Part shown: positions 1 to 10,300 of the stretch, piece by piece
How positions within the stretch are numbered: the first letter of the stretch is position 1
Layout of the letters: every line of letters begins with the position of its first letter
Notes under the pieces: model-generated
What the model was told of the DNA's origin: nothing
Seen by the model: only the letters and a program-made list of their open reading frames with translations
Databases searched by the model: none
Position numbers and translations under genes: made by a program
Source: an uncultured Bacteroidales bacterium
Lineage (GTDB): Bacteria > Bacteroidota > Bacteroidia > Bacteroidales > Paludibacteraceae
DNA: 64,000 nucleotides
NCBI GenBank assembly: GCA_937916355.1
Contig: CALFTM010000058.1
Coordinates: 14,005-78,004, forward strand
Direction: 5' to 3'

Positions 1-222
1 TCTCATAGTTCGTCGATTCCAAAAGAGTGTGGTTTGCGGCATCGTGCTGCCTTGGGAGTTTCGGAACAGACTGATGCTCTCGTGGTCGTGGTGTCAGAAG
101 AGACCGGCAACATATCTTTAGCAAAGAAAGGGGAATTAGAGGTGAATATTACTCCGAAAGAGTTGGAGATGCGCTTGTCGGGTGCGTCAAATGTGAAAAA
201 AGATGATGTCAGAGAATTATGA
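1..222 (+). CDS. dacA: Diadenylate cyclase DacA, 3' end only
   Basis: The reading frame is open from the first base and ends at TGA 220-222, so only the C-terminal 73 residues are present. The frame contains RHRAALG followed by [16 protein letters not shown], the RHR motif and following strand typical of DisA_N (DAC) domains that condense two ATP into cyclic di-AMP. The family is normally an inner-membrane protein with the cyclase domain in the cytoplasm; its membrane part lies outside the window. The stop overlaps the start of the next gene by 4 bp (ATGA), so the two are probably co-translated. The start cannot be judged. Confidence 0.9.
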   Translation, partial: SHSSSIPKECGLRHRAALGVSEQTDALVVVVSEETGNISLAKKGELEVNITPKELEMRLSGASNVKKDDVREL

Positions 223-881
223 GTGAAATGATAAAAGTAGAGTCTGTCAACAAGTCTTTTGGTGAGTTGAGGGTACTCAATGATGTCTCTCTTTCGATTA
301 ACAGAGGAGAGTTCGTTTCGATAGTAGGGCAGAGTGGTGCAGGAAAGACTACTCTATTACAGATCATAGGGACGTTGGATCGTCCTGATAGTGGAAGTGT
401 ATGGATCGGAGGAGAATCACTTTTCGGTATGGATGAGGATTCGCTCTCTTCTTTTAGAAATCTTCATATCGGTTTTGTGTTTCAGTTTCATCAACTTCTT
501 CCTGAATTTTCTGCGTTGGAGAATGTGATGATTCCAGCCTTAATTGGAAATAACTCAAAGGTTGAGGCGGAGAAGCGGGCGAAGGAACTGCTCGATTTTT
601 TAGGGGTTGCTCAGCGTGCAGAACATAAGCCGAGTGAGCTTTCTGGAGGCGAAAGACAACGTGTGGCGGTCGCTCGTGCGTTGGTCAATCGTCCTGACGT
701 GCTGTTGGCGGATGAACCTTCCGGTAGTTTGGATTCTAAAAACAAAGAAGAACTGAACAAGTTGTTTTTGAAGTTAAAAGATGAGTTGAACCAAACATTG
801 GTGGTGGTTACGCATGACATGGAGATGGCATCTGTTTCTGATAGGGTGTTGCGCATGCAGGATGGACGCATCGTTATTTGA
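219..881 (+). CDS. lolD: LolD-like ABC transporter ATP-binding protein
   Basis: This is a 220-residue ABC ATPase with Walker A GQSGAGKT (about 37-44), Q-loop [12 protein letters not shown], signature LSGGERQR, Walker [10 protein letters not shown] and the H-loop VVVTHD. Length and the [16 protein letters not shown] stretch fit the LolD/MacB branch, which powers lipoprotein release from the inner membrane with FtsX-fold permeases. A LolC/E-like permease lies at 28315-29535, and such partners are often unlinked in Bacteroidota. It is not SufC despite the nearby sufS, because the signature region lacks the SufC pattern. It overlaps dacA by 4 bp. A second ATG at 228 is an alternative start. Confidence 0.88.
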   Translation: MSEMIKVESVNKSFGELRVLNDVSLSINRGEFVSIVGQSGAGKTTLLQIIGTLDRPDSGSVWIGGESLFGMDEDSLSSFRNLHIGFVFQFHQLLPEFSALENVMIPALIGNNSKVEAEKRAKELLDFLGVAQRAEHKPSELSGGERQRVAVARALVNRPDVLLADEPSGSLDSKNKEELNKLFLKLKDELNQTLVVVTHDMEMASVSDRVLRMQDGRIVI

Positions 882-918
882 TATTGCATTGAAGAATTTT
901 TAATTTAATAAAAGAGGT

Positions 919-2148
919 ATGTCAATCGACATTCAAAGAATTAGGGAGGATTTCCCAATCTTGAAAAAAGAGATATATGGCCGCCCGTTGGTCTATTTGG
1001 ATAATGCGGCGACAACACAAAAACCTTCTTGTGTTGTTGAAATGATAGAGAAGGGATACTATGATTGTAATGCGAATATCCATAGAGGGGTTCATTTTTT
1101 GAGTCAGCAGGCAACTGAGGCTCATGAGAGTGCTCGTAAAGTGGTTCAGCGATTTATCAATGCGGAACATCCTCATGAAGTGATCTTTACGAGAGGAACA
1201 ACGGAGGCGATAAATCTTGTTGCTCATTCGTTTGGGTTGGAACTTTGTGAGGAGGGTGATGAAATCATTGTCTCTCAGATGGAGCATCATTCTAATATTG
1301 TTCCGTGGCAGTTGATAAGGGAGATTCGAGGAATCAAATTGCGGGTTGTCCCATTTGATGAAAAAGGGGTATTATTGGTCGATGAGTATCGTAAATTGTT
1401 TTCTGAGAAGACAAAAATGGTTGCCATCACTCATGTTTCAAATGCATTGGGGACAGTTAACCCGATAAGGCATTTGGTAGAAATAGCCCATTCTCACGGA
1501 GTGCCTGTTTTGGTGGATGGTGCACAGTCTGTGCCTCATTGTAAGATAGATGTGCAGGATTTGGATGTGGATTTTCTTGCTTTTTCCGGACATAAGATTT
1601 ATGGACCTACGGGGATAGGGGTTTTATACGGAAAGGAAAAATGGCTTGAAAAGCTACCTCCTTATCAGGGTGGCGGTGAGATGATTAAAAAAGTGACGTT
1701 CGAAAAAACCACTTACAATGAGTTGCCTTTTAAATTTGAAGCAGGAACTCCGGATTATATTGGTTCTACTGCGTTGGCCGCGGCTCTTGATTATGTGTCG
1801 GAGATAGGCATGGAGAATATTGCTGCTCATGAAAAGGAGCTGCTCTCTTATGCTACGCTACGTATGAGGGAGGTTGACGGACTCCGTTTTGTAGGAGAGT
1901 CTCCTGAAAAAAGTGGTTTGATCTCTTTCCTTTTGGGAAATATACATCCGTATGACACTGGTTCGATTTTGGATAAATTGGGTGTGGCGGTTCGTACTGG
2001 CCACCATTGTGCAGAGCCAGTGATGGACGCTTTTGGGATAGAAGGTACGGTCAGGGCTTCTTTTGCTATATATAATACGAAGGAAGAGGTTGATGTTTTG
2101 ATTGCAGGTTTGGAGCGGGTGAATAAGATGTTCAATAGGAGGAGGTGA
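919..2148 (+). CDS. sufS: Cysteine desulfurase SufS
   Basis: A 409-residue PLP enzyme of the class V aminotransferase fold that removes sulfur from cysteine for Fe-S cluster assembly. The PLP lysine is K226 in SGHKIYGPTG. The persulfide cysteine is C364 in the RTGHHCAEP motif, the same number as in E. coli SufS. The HHS motif near 123-125 is also present. It follows lolD after 37 bp, so it may be in that operon, but no sufB, sufC or sufD is next to it. The sulfur acceptor SufE is encoded at 21828-22250. A strong terminator follows. Confidence 0.96.
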   Translation: MSIDIQRIREDFPILKKEIYGRPLVYLDNAATTQKPSCVVEMIEKGYYDCNANIHRGVHFLSQQATEAHESARKVVQRFINAEHPHEVIFTRGTTEAINLVAHSFGLELCEEGDEIIVSQMEHHSNIVPWQLIREIRGIKLRVVPFDEKGVLLVDEYRKLFSEKTKMVAITHVSNALGTVNPIRHLVEIAHSHGVPVLVDGAQSVPHCKIDVQDLDVDFLAFSGHKIYGPTGIGVLYGKEKWLEKLPPYQGGGEMIKKVTFEKTTYNELPFKFEAGTPDYIGSTALAAALDYVSEIGMENIAAHEKELLSYATLRMREVDGLRFVGESPEKSGLISFLLGNIHPYDTGSILDKLGVAVRTGHHCAEPVMDAFGIEGTVRASFAIYNTKEEVDVLIAGLERVNKMFNRRR

Positions 2149-2180
2149 CTTCCTTTTGTGACGAGCGAGATAGAAAGAGA

Positions 2181-2220
2181 GAAGCTGACCTTGTTTTTGA
2201 GGGTCAGCTTCTTATTTTTA
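2181..2220 (+). terminator. Intrinsic terminator after sufS
   Basis: A perfect 10-bp stem (GAAGCTGACC at 2181-2190, GGTCAGCTTC at 2202-2211) with an 11-nt loop is followed by TTATTTTTAT. It ends the dacA-lolD-sufS unit and lies between convergent genes. Confidence 0.88.
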
Positions 2221-2231
2221 TCAGTTCTTTT

Positions 2232-3908
2232 TTAATACTTAAACGTGCTTCCTCCTAAGAACTCTCTTAGTAGAGAGTTGAGTGGGAGCTCAACTTCTGG
2301 CACCATTGCGAAGTAGTCTAAGAAGGAGAGAAGTCGATGCACTTCTTGGTATTCCGGAACATTTTCAGGGACTTCTGAAAGGATAGGTTCTGCGAATTTT
2401 TTCAGGACACAAATTTCAAAAAGCATGGCAGAATTGAATACCACATCTGCATTTTCCTGATATGGAAAAATCCATTTTTCTTCTCCCTCCATAACTTTTC
2501 CCCATCTGCTGATTGTTGCAACTGCCGAGTATCCTCGATAGTTATAGTCTCGAATGATGCGGCGCAAAAGACGATTGTCTCTTGTCGGTATCCAGTTGTG
2601 GTTGTCAAATGAGACTGTGGTGAGGGCGGAAATATATACTCTGTATATGCTCTCTTCTGGTATTTTTTCTGTCAGCATAGGATTCAAGGCGTGGATTCCC
2701 TCTATGACGAGGATTCCATTCTCTCCTAAACTATAGTTGTTCCCATGGTACTCGCGGACTCCCTTCTCAAAGTTATAGTAAGGTAACGAGACCTCCTCTC
2801 CATTTAGCAGTTTATTCATCTGTTCGTTGAAAAGGTCGAGGTCAACCGAGTAGATTGACTCGAAATCGTATTCCCCATTAGCATCTCTTGGTGTGAGGGT
2901 GCGAGGGTGGAAGTAGTCGTCCATCGAAAGGACAACCGGTGATAGTCCATTTACCCCAAGTTGCACGCTAAGTCGCTTGCTGAAGGTCGTTTTGCCTGAT
3001 GACGATGGACCAGAAACCAGAACGATTTTTACGCTATCCTTCCTTGCGATTTCATCAGCGATGTTGGCGATTTTTTTCTCTTGTAATGCCTCTGCTAATT
3101 TGATGACACCAGAAATGGATTCTTTGTTTTGCGCCACTTTGTTGATTTGGCTCACGTTGCCTAATTGCATGATCTGGTTCCATTCTGTATGTTCCTTGAA
3201 GGCTTCTATCAGTTTGTCTTGTGGCTCGAAAGACTCTAATTTGACAGGGTCTTTTCTGTCTGGCACTTGAAGGTAGATGCCAGAATGGTATAATTTCAAA
3301 TCAAAAAGTTGAATGAATCCAGTTGAAGGTGCAACACAACCTAAGAACCAGTTGTGTCGACCATTCATTTCATAATATTTGGTGTAAAACGAACCGACTG
3401 TCTGCAGTAGGTCTGCTGTGTCATTCGCTCCTTCTGCTCGGAACATTTCAATAGCCTCTTCCGTTGTGGTATTTTCCATGTTGAAAGGATAGTCCGCATC
3501 AATGATCTCTTTCATCTCTTTTTTGATGTCGTCAATGAGTTGTTGCGTAATCTCCTGATTGTATCCGATCAGTTTGCAGAAATATCCTTTTGCGATAGGA
3601 TGTTCTAATCTTACGGTCACATTAGGTAAGAGCTTGTGTACAGCATTACAAAAAATGAAAGAGAGAGAGCGAACATAGGCACGCATTCCGGAAGGCACAT
3701 CATTGCTCAAAAATTCTACGGTTTTCGGTTTGTATATCTTAAAACCTAAATCTTTGGTGACGTTATTCACTTTTGCGACAATGGCCTTATGTTTCATCTC
3801 AGGTTTCATGTCGTTATACACCTGCAAGAGGCTTGTGCCTGCTGCATAAAGTTTTTTCTTTTTGTTGTTGAGGCAGTAAACCTCAACAAGGTTATCTTTC
3901 GTGTTCAT
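2232..3908 (-). CDS. Nucleoside (uridine-type) kinase with N-terminal TGS/ThrRS-like region
   Basis: This 558-residue protein has a C-terminal P-loop kinase of the uridine kinase/phosphoribulokinase family, with Walker A GPSSSGKT at 300-307 and the DDYFHPR motif. The first 280 residues look like the TGS and editing-like domains of threonyl-tRNA synthetase (a TGS-type start and the conserved HPIAKGYF stretch). This architecture is common in Bacteroidota and Firmicutes proteins annotated as nucleoside kinase. It probably phosphorylates a nucleoside in salvage, but the substrate cannot be read from sequence. The N-terminal part may regulate it. It converges with sufS. Confidence 0.85.
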   Translation of the reverse strand: MNTKDNLVEVYCLNNKKKKLYAAGTSLLQVYNDMKPEMKHKAIVAKVNNVTKDLGFKIYKPKTVEFLSNDVPSGMRAYVRSLSFIFCNAVHKLLPNVTVRLEHPIAKGYFCKLIGYNQEITQQLIDDIKKEMKEIIDADYPFNMENTTTEEAIEMFRAEGANDTADLLQTVGSFYTKYYEMNGRHNWFLGCVAPSTGFIQLFDLKLYHSGIYLQVPDRKDPVKLESFEPQDKLIEAFKEHTEWNQIMQLGNVSQINKVAQNKESISGVIKLAEALQEKKIANIADEIARKDSVKIVLVSGPSSSGKTTFSKRLSVQLGVNGLSPVVLSMDDYFHPRTLTPRDANGEYDFESIYSVDLDLFNEQMNKLLNGEEVSLPYYNFEKGVREYHGNNYSLGENGILVIEGIHALNPMLTEKIPEESIYRVYISALTTVSFDNHNWIPTRDNRLLRRIIRDYNYRGYSAVATISRWGKVMEGEEKWIFPYQENADVVFNSAMLFEICVLKKFAEPILSEVPENVPEYQEVHRLLSFLDYFAMVPEVELPLNSLLREFLGGSTFKY

Positions 3909-3941
3909 GATGTTAGCTTCTAAAAGGGTGAAAATAAAGGT

Positions 3942-4448
3942 TTAATTAGATGTTGGTATGAGGCCGAACTCTTCTACGAACTTGGAGAAATTTTTGAGCA
4001 AGTTCTGTTCTGCTTTCAAAGATTCTTTTTCAATCTCTCCCATGGTGGCGGCTACAATCCCTCCATCGTACTCAGTCTTATGGTCTTTTTTTAGGATTTC
4101 AATGTATAGAGAGTAGTCCTCTTCATATACTTTTTTGTAAAATTCGGCATATTTTATGCCAGCTTCTACGAGATCTTTGTTGCCTTTGCAGTCTCCCATT
4201 TCCTGAAGTTCGGCTAATGTTTCATTGATTTTCTTTAGATTAGAATCGTACGTTTTTTGTATTTTATCAATGTCTTTTGAGCCAATTATTTTGGCGAAAT
4301 CCGTCGTACATGTCTTCAGTTCTCCGCAAAGATCAAGCACCTTTTCGCAATAATCTGCTGGTGTTAGTACGCAGGATGTGAATGAGAGTGATAATAGTAA
4401 TGTAACTATTCCCAAAAGGATTTTTTTTGTCATATTCATTGTATTCAA
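3942..4448 (-). CDS. Small lipoprotein, function unknown
   Basis: A 168-residue protein with a signal peptide ending in the lipobox FTSC (cysteine about 26), so it is likely lipid-anchored. The mature part is helical and charged with no recognisable domain. Methionines at positions 4 and 6 are alternative starts; MTKKILLG at 4433 gives a more usual signal peptide. It lies 33 bp upstream of the nucleoside kinase start on the same strand and may be co-transcribed with it. Confidence 0.75.
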   Translation of the reverse strand: MNTMNMTKKILLGIVTLLLSLSFTSCVLTPADYCEKVLDLCGELKTCTTDFAKIIGSKDIDKIQKTYDSNLKKINETLAELQEMGDCKGNKDLVEAGIKYAEFYKKVYEEDYSLYIEILKKDHKTEYDGGIVAATMGEIEKESLKAEQNLLKNFSKFVEEFGLIPTSN

Positions 4449-4577
4449 ATTTAGAGGTAAATAATTTTTTATGTTTATCGCAGGTTAAAGTTAGTAAAAA
4501 GTGTTGTAGATAGAAAGATTTTTTTGTGAAAAAAGAAATTTTTTTGTCGATTTAGTGTGAATTAAGAAGTAAATGAG

Positions 4578-4814
4578 CTAAAAAATGCAGATTGCAACTA
4601 TTATAAGTATGATAATAGTGAACAATCCGGAGATGATTCTTAGAACTCTGTTGGGTTGAGGAGGTTGGGAGGAACGGACATTTTTTTTCCGCTCCTCTGG
4701 TTCTCCGATGAATTCTTGTCCTCCGCTTTCCCCTTTGTCTCCTACTTTTTTGCCACAGCTAAGGCAGTATTGGACGTTCGGGGAGAGTTCGTTGCCACAG
4801 TTATAACATTTCAT
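4578..4814 (-). CDS. Zinc-ribbon protein with C-terminal membrane anchor
   Basis: A 78-residue protein. The first 20 residues form a zinc ribbon with two CxxC pairs (C3/C6 and C17/C20). A polar linker follows, then a hydrophobic segment in about the last 20 residues (ISGLFTIIILIIVAICIF), so it is probably tail-anchored with the ribbon in the cytoplasm. Proteins of this layout are widespread and uncharacterised. It lies between map (upstream, 52 bp) and a lipoprotein on the same strand. The function is unknown. Confidence 0.75.
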   Translation of the reverse strand: MKCYNCGNELSPNVQYCLSCGKKVGDKGESGGQEFIGEPEERKKNVRSSQPPQPNRVLRIISGLFTIIILIIVAICIF

Positions 4815-4866
4815 GACGATTCTTTTGGGAATTTCGATGTTAGACTGAAATGATTTTGAAGCTTTT

Positions 4867-5721
4867 TTAATAGGTGAGGATTTCTAAACCGGTTTCTGTC
4901 ATAAGGAAGGTGTGTTCCCACTGAGCAGATGGTTTTTTGTCTCGTGTAGTTACTGTCCAACCGTCCCTCTCGTTAAAGTCTACTGCAGCCTTCCCCATGT
5001 TGATCATAGGTTCGATGGTGAAGACCATTCCTGGTACTAAAAGCATACCTGTGTTGGCTTTCCCGAAGTGGAGGACTTGAGGCTCTTCGTGAAACGCTAA
5101 TCCGACTCCGTGTCCGGTAAGTTCTCGGACGACTGTGTAACCATTCTTTTTAGCATGTTGCTCAATGGCAAAACCGATGTTTCCTACTTGAGTGTAGGGT
5201 TTGGCTGCTTCCATCCCGATTTGTAGGCACTCTTTAGTGACTTCTACCAGCCGTTTCTTCTCAGGAGAAATTTCTCCTATGCAGAACATTCTGGATGCGT
5301 CGGAGTAGTATCCGTCGAGGATTGTCGATACATCTACGTTGATGATGTCTCCCTCTTTTAGGATTGTGAGTGGGTTGGGGATTCCGTGGCATACGACCTC
5401 GTTGATAGAAGTGCATACGCTTTTGGGAAACTTTTCGTAGTTGAGAGGAGCTGGTATCGCTCCATGAGAAACCGTGTATTCGTAAACCAATTTGTCGATC
5501 TCTTCCGTACTCATTCCTGCTCGAATCTCTTTTTCTATCAAATCGAGTACACCAGTGTTGACGATGCCACTTCGGCGTATTCCCTCAATCTGTTCAGGAG
5601 TTTTGATGAGTTTTCTCGGAGGTACAGGATACCCGTTTTTTTCGTATGTCATCATTTTAAGTTCAAACTCTGTAGGAGTCTTCCCTTTTGGTACAAACCA
5701 TTTTCTTAAACTTTTGCCCAT
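4867..5721 (-). CDS. map: Type I methionine aminopeptidase
   Basis: This 284-residue enzyme removes the initiator methionine from new proteins. All five metal ligands of the pita-bread fold are visible: D130, D141, H204, E237 and E269. It is about 30 residues longer than E. coli MAP (264) minus its usual termini, because of a 40-residue N-terminal extension before the catalytic domain (starting near TPEQIEGIRRSG). Similar extensions occur in MAPs that bind the ribosome or partner proteins. It follows trkH by 18 bp on the same strand. Confidence 0.95.
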   Translation of the reverse strand: MGKSLRKWFVPKGKTPTEFELKMMTYEKNGYPVPPRKLIKTPEQIEGIRRSGIVNTGVLDLIEKEIRAGMSTEEIDKLVYEYTVSHGAIPAPLNYEKFPKSVCTSINEVVCHGIPNPLTILKEGDIINVDVSTILDGYYSDASRMFCIGEISPEKKRLVEVTKECLQIGMEAAKPYTQVGNIGFAIEQHAKKNGYTVVRELTGHGVGLAFHEEPQVLHFGKANTGMLLVPGMVFTIEPMINMGKAAVDFNERDGWTVTTRDKKPSAQWEHTFLMTETGLEILTY

Positions 5722-5739
5722 TGTATTATTATTGTTATG

Positions 5740-7203
5740 TTAGTCTTTCCAAAAACTTGGAGTGAGCATCAATAGGATTGCGTACACTTCCAATCGTCCG
5801 ATAAGCATGAGTGCGGACAATATCCATTTGGCCGCGTCAGATATTGACGCATAATTTGTGATAGGTCCTGTCTGTCCAAAGCCCGGACCAGTATTTCCCA
5901 AAGCCGATAGACAAGAACCGAAAGAGGTGTCGAATGATAGCCCTGTTATTGATAAGGCTAATGTTCCAACGACGATGAGTAATAGGTAAATGAAAATAAA
6001 AGCCAGTGTTCTTTTTACCATGACGGGGTCTACCACATGTTTGGAGATTTTCACAGGGAATACCGCGTTAGGGTGTTGGTGCAGTAAAAATTCGTTGCGC
6101 ATATTTTTCATGCAAACGATAAAACGGACGATTTTCAATCCTCCACTGGAAGAACCTGCGCACGCGCCGATGATCATCAAAGATAGGGTAGGCATCCAAA
6201 ATGAAGAACCCCAACCATCGTAGTCACAAAATGTGCTTTGGAAACCGCAGGATGTGCAGATGTTCGCCACATGGAAAAGAGCGGTTCTAAACTTCTCCTC
6301 AATTGTTTGAGGCATTTGAATCGAAACGCAATTATTAGGGTTGAAGATGAATAGCAAAAAGAAAAATAGCACGAGTATTATTAACCCACAGGTGTACCAC
6401 CTGAGCTCTTCATTGGTTTTAAGCGGTTGCCAGTTGCCGACGCTCGCAAAATAGTATAATGCGAAGTTGACTCCCGCCATAATGCAAAAAATGGAACATA
6501 CATATTCAATGTAAGGGGAATTGAAGTAGGCGATACTTGCTTGGTGAGTGCTGAACCCTCCTGTCCCGATGGTTGTCATGGCGTGGCATATCGAGTCGAA
6601 AAGGTTCATAGGACCGGCATAATAAAAAATTCCACATAGAATGGTCAAGGCGATGTATATGATAAAAATACCCCTTGCAGTCTCTTGTGTCTTCGGTTTG
6701 AGTTTGCTGGTGCTGACGCTACACGCCTCTGTAGAAAAGAGTTGCTTGTCGTTTTTACTGAAAGATGGCAACAAGGCGATGGAGAAGATGACGATTCCTA
6801 ACCCTCCCATCCATTGTAAAATAGATCTCCAGAACAGAATGCCGTGTGGTTGGCTATCAAGGTTGTTAAGGATGGAGGCTCCCGTTGTCGTGAAACCCGA
6901 CATGGTTTCAAAAAAGGCATCCGTAACAGAGTCTGTTGTGCCGTATAAAAGGAATGGAAGCATGCCGAAGAGTGAGAAAAACACCCAAGCACCTGATATG
7001 ATGATGTAGCAGTCCTTCCTTTTTAGGTTTCCTTTTTTTTCCCATTGAGGGAAATAGAGTGCCAGACCGAACAGCGTGCAAACAGTAGTCGTCAGCGCAA
7101 GAGGCAATAAATCCCCCTCCCTGTAACATAAGGCTACAAGTGTAGAAAGTAAAAGAAAGAGTGCTTCCATCAATAGTAGCGCACCAAATACTTTTCTTTT
7201 CAT
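5740..7203 (-). CDS. trkH: TrkH/KtrB-type potassium uptake membrane protein
   Basis: A 487-residue polytopic membrane protein of the Trk/Ktr superfamily. The four pore-loop filters expected for this fold can be seen, each with a central glycine (TTTGASI, TIGTGGFST, the cysteine/glycine-rich SCGFQS region and NTGPGFG). It imports potassium together with a cytoplasmic TrkA-type subunit, which is not in the window. Its upstream neighbour is divergent (7353). A possible minus-strand -7 box TACCTTTG is at 7266-7273 without a clear -33 element. In Firmicutes such transporters are controlled by cyclic di-AMP, and a DacA gene lies 5 kb away. Confidence 0.92.
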   Translation of the reverse strand: MKRKVFGALLLMEALFLLLSTLVALCYREGDLLPLALTTTVCTLFGLALYFPQWEKKGNLKRKDCYIIISGAWVFFSLFGMLPFLLYGTTDSVTDAFFETMSGFTTTGASILNNLDSQPHGILFWRSILQWMGGLGIVIFSIALLPSFSKNDKQLFSTEACSVSTSKLKPKTQETARGIFIIYIALTILCGIFYYAGPMNLFDSICHAMTTIGTGGFSTHQASIAYFNSPYIEYVCSIFCIMAGVNFALYYFASVGNWQPLKTNEELRWYTCGLIILVLFFFLLFIFNPNNCVSIQMPQTIEEKFRTALFHVANICTSCGFQSTFCDYDGWGSSFWMPTLSLMIIGACAGSSSGGLKIVRFIVCMKNMRNEFLLHQHPNAVFPVKISKHVVDPVMVKRTLAFIFIYLLLIVVGTLALSITGLSFDTSFGSCLSALGNTGPGFGQTGPITNYASISDAAKWILSALMLIGRLEVYAILLMLTPSFWKD

Positions 7204-7280
7204 TTTTTTTTCTCTCAGTCGTTGATGAAAACGTATTGAACGTTCTCTTGTCTAAAGTTTGGTTGCAAAGGTAATTTATT

Positions 7281-7312
7281 TTTGATAAAGAAACACTCTT
7301 TTTGTAAATTTG
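7281..7312 (+). promoter_or_regulatory. Bacteroidota-type promoter of the nuclease-helicase gene
   Basis: A TTTG -33 element (7281-7284) and a TAAATTTG -7 element (7305-7312, consensus TAnnTTTG) are separated by 20 bp. The expected start is near 7318, about 35 nt before the ATG at 7353. Confidence 0.75.
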
Positions 7313-7352
7313 CAACTCCTGATTTTGTTGCATAATTTTAAGTTTTTTTTCT

Positions 7353-10300
7353 ATGGGTAGGTATAAGATTACTTTTGAGACGGTTTTTCGTGATTTACAA
7401 CTCCTTTGTGAGAAAAGGGGTGTGGTGGGTGCGTCAACTTCTTACATGACATTGAGAAGGCTCTTTTTTCTGGTTTTGGATGAAAGAACGGAAAATGTGG
7501 GCTTCTCATTTTCCGGGCCATTCGCAAAAATGGATTTTTTGGTGAAAAAACATAAGATGGCGAAAAGATTGTATCATGGAATGAATCGCCTTCGTGGTCG
7601 GTTGGCTTCGTTATCTTCTTTTTCAGAATTGGAATTGTCCGCTTCATTGATGGCGGATGTTCGCCTTTTTTCGGAATTTACGAGCTGTGCATATCAAGTG
7701 GCTGTGCCTAAAGAGTTACAGACCTTGCTGCCCTCTTGTGCAGACGATTTTTCTCGTCCTGAAAATATGCCGGTTGCCGACGTGATGCGCGTGGTGGTGA
7801 ACCGATGGGACGAGTGTTTCATTTATGCTAATACTTGTGGAGAATGGAGTGAGGAGGTGAAGATCTGTTACGGGTATCAAAATGAGATGGGTGATTTGTC
7901 GGTCGTAGGGAAAATATTGACAGAAAATTCTCAGTTGAACCTTATCCGACCTAAAGTGAAGGAGAATGTTTACTATCCGGATTTCATTGTTTATGAACCC
8001 GATTTTTTGGTGGATATATCTACAATCGCAGAGTGTTTTGAGGATTATGGAAGAACTCCTTTAAGTTATCTGATAAAACGGTTGATGCCTCGTCAGCAGA
8101 CGCAGGCGATATTGTTGGGTAATATAGCAGGGCAATTTTTGGATGAGGAACTTTTTGAGTCAGGACAAAATAGTTACGGAGAGAGTGTCATGCGCTTTTT
8201 TCAGGAGAATCCTCTGAATATCGCCACCTGTGCGGATTTTGATGGGGCGGCTTTCCATCAGGAGGCTCGTCGGCAACAACAAAATTTGCGAAATTATGTG
8301 AAGCGTCAGAAGGAGGAGGTGTTCGATGCAGAACGTGTGTTACTTGAGCCTTCCTTTTTTTGTGATGTGTTGGGTGTGCAAGGACGTGTTGACCTTTTAT
8401 CGGACGATAAGCGTGTGCTGATAGAACAAAAGTCGGGTAAATGGGGTTACCCGTATGGTGGGCATCAGGAAAAGCACTATGTCCAGATGCTTTTCTATTT
8501 GGCTTGGTTGCGTTATGGGCTGGGGATTCCGCATGATAGTGTGAATTGTATGCTTTTGTATTCTAAATATCCTACGGAGGGGATGGATGTTTCGCAAGAA
8601 AATGGATTGATAAGAGAGACTCCAGCCCCTAAACTGCTTTTTGAAGCGATACATTTGAGGAATAGGATCGCTCATTTAGAAGTTAGATTGAAAGATGAGG
8701 CGATTTCTTTGCTTGATACTTTGCAGGTTGATGAACTGAATGAGAATGGCAGGGAGGGGCGCTTATGGACGAACTACCAAAAGCCCCAGATTGAAAAGGT
8801 GCTTTCTGTCGTACAATCTTCTTCTCCGTTGGAGCGTGCCTATTTTTATCGTTTTTTCTCTTTTGTTGAAAAGGAATACCATTTGGCGAAAGCCTCTTTT
8901 GCAGAGTCGTGGAATTTGTCCATGGAGGAGAAACGGCAGGAGGGCATGGTCTATGCCGGCTTGCGCCTTGTTGATTGCGTAAAGGATGATGAGAAAGACG
9001 GGGTGGAGGAACTGACTTTCTTGATTGATAAAGCAGAGTTGGAGAGTACACCTAATTTTAGGAAGGGTGATGTCGTCGTTTGTTACTCCTATGTTGTGTC
9101 TGTGGATGGAAGTTATGTGAAAGGAGGACAAAATGTTTGTGGCGATATTGTTTTGCGTGCGACGATAAAGGAGTTTCGTGAGAGTACCATTACGGTGAAG
9201 TTGCGTTCGATGCAAAGAAATGGCAGTTTGTTCAAGTCTGGGAATAGTATCCGTTGGGCATTGGAACATGATTTTATCGATTCTTCATTTGTCTCTTATT
9301 TTAAGGATATTTTCTCTTTCCTTGATATGGATAATAGAGCAAGAAAGGAACTGATTCTAAATTTGAGAAAACCTCGTTTGGATCGTTCTCTTGTATTGAC
9401 GGGTGATTATGGAGGTTTCAATGAGTTAGTGTTAAAAGCCAAACAGGCGTTGGACTATTTTGTTGTTATCGGGCCTCCCGGAACGGGAAAAACCTCTTTT
9501 GCATTGGTGAATATATTGAAGGAGACTTTGTTGGATTCTTCTGCTTCTGTTTTGTTGGTCTCTTATACGAATCGTGCGGTGGAGGAGATTTGTTCTAAAT
9601 TGGTGGAGGAAGGGATTGATTTTATCAGGATCGGACATGAACATTCATGTACAGAAGGTTTTGATAAATCATATTTGTTGAAAAATAGGACGAAAGGGAT
9701 TTTGAAGGTCGACCAGTTGAGGGATTATTTGCAAAAGAATCGGGTCTATGTTGGTACGACTGCGGCGGTTTCTGCCACAAAGAATCTTTTTAGTCTGAAA
9801 CATTTTGATTTGGCGATAGTAGACGAAGCTTCTCAGATTTTGGAACCTCATTTGATGGGACTGCTGACCGCTTGTGATGGTCGGGCAATTGATAAATTTG
9901 TTTTTATCGGAGACCAAAAACAGTTGCCTGCAGTTGTGCAGCAACCTGCTGAAATGTCAGTTGTGCAGCAACCGATATTGAGGGAGGTGGGGCTATTGGA
10001 TTGTCGTCAATCTTTCTTTGAGAGGATATTGAGGAGTCAGGGAGAATGTCGAGATTTCGTTTACCTGCTGAATCGCCAAGGCAGAATGCACCCGGTTGTT
10101 TCGGAGTTTGTGAATAAAAGTTATTATGACGGAATGTTGGAGAGTGTGCCTCTTCAGCATCAGGGAAAGGAGTTCTTTTATAAGGTCGATGAGTCGAAAG
10201 ATGGAGGATTGGAGGGAATGCTGTTGACGAAAAGATTGTTTTGGCTGGATGTGAAGAGTGTTTATGATGATAGTTCCGATACCGTGAACCTACCCGAGGC

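Noticed and set aside
219..881. SufC, because it lies before sufS
   Set aside because: Length, signature and the HQLLPEF region fit LolD; SufB and SufD are not adjacent.
8683..9269. Long minus-strand ORFs inside the helicase gene and similar shadows elsewhere
   Set aside because: They mirror real genes on the other strand, have no start context, and encode low-complexity or implausible proteins.
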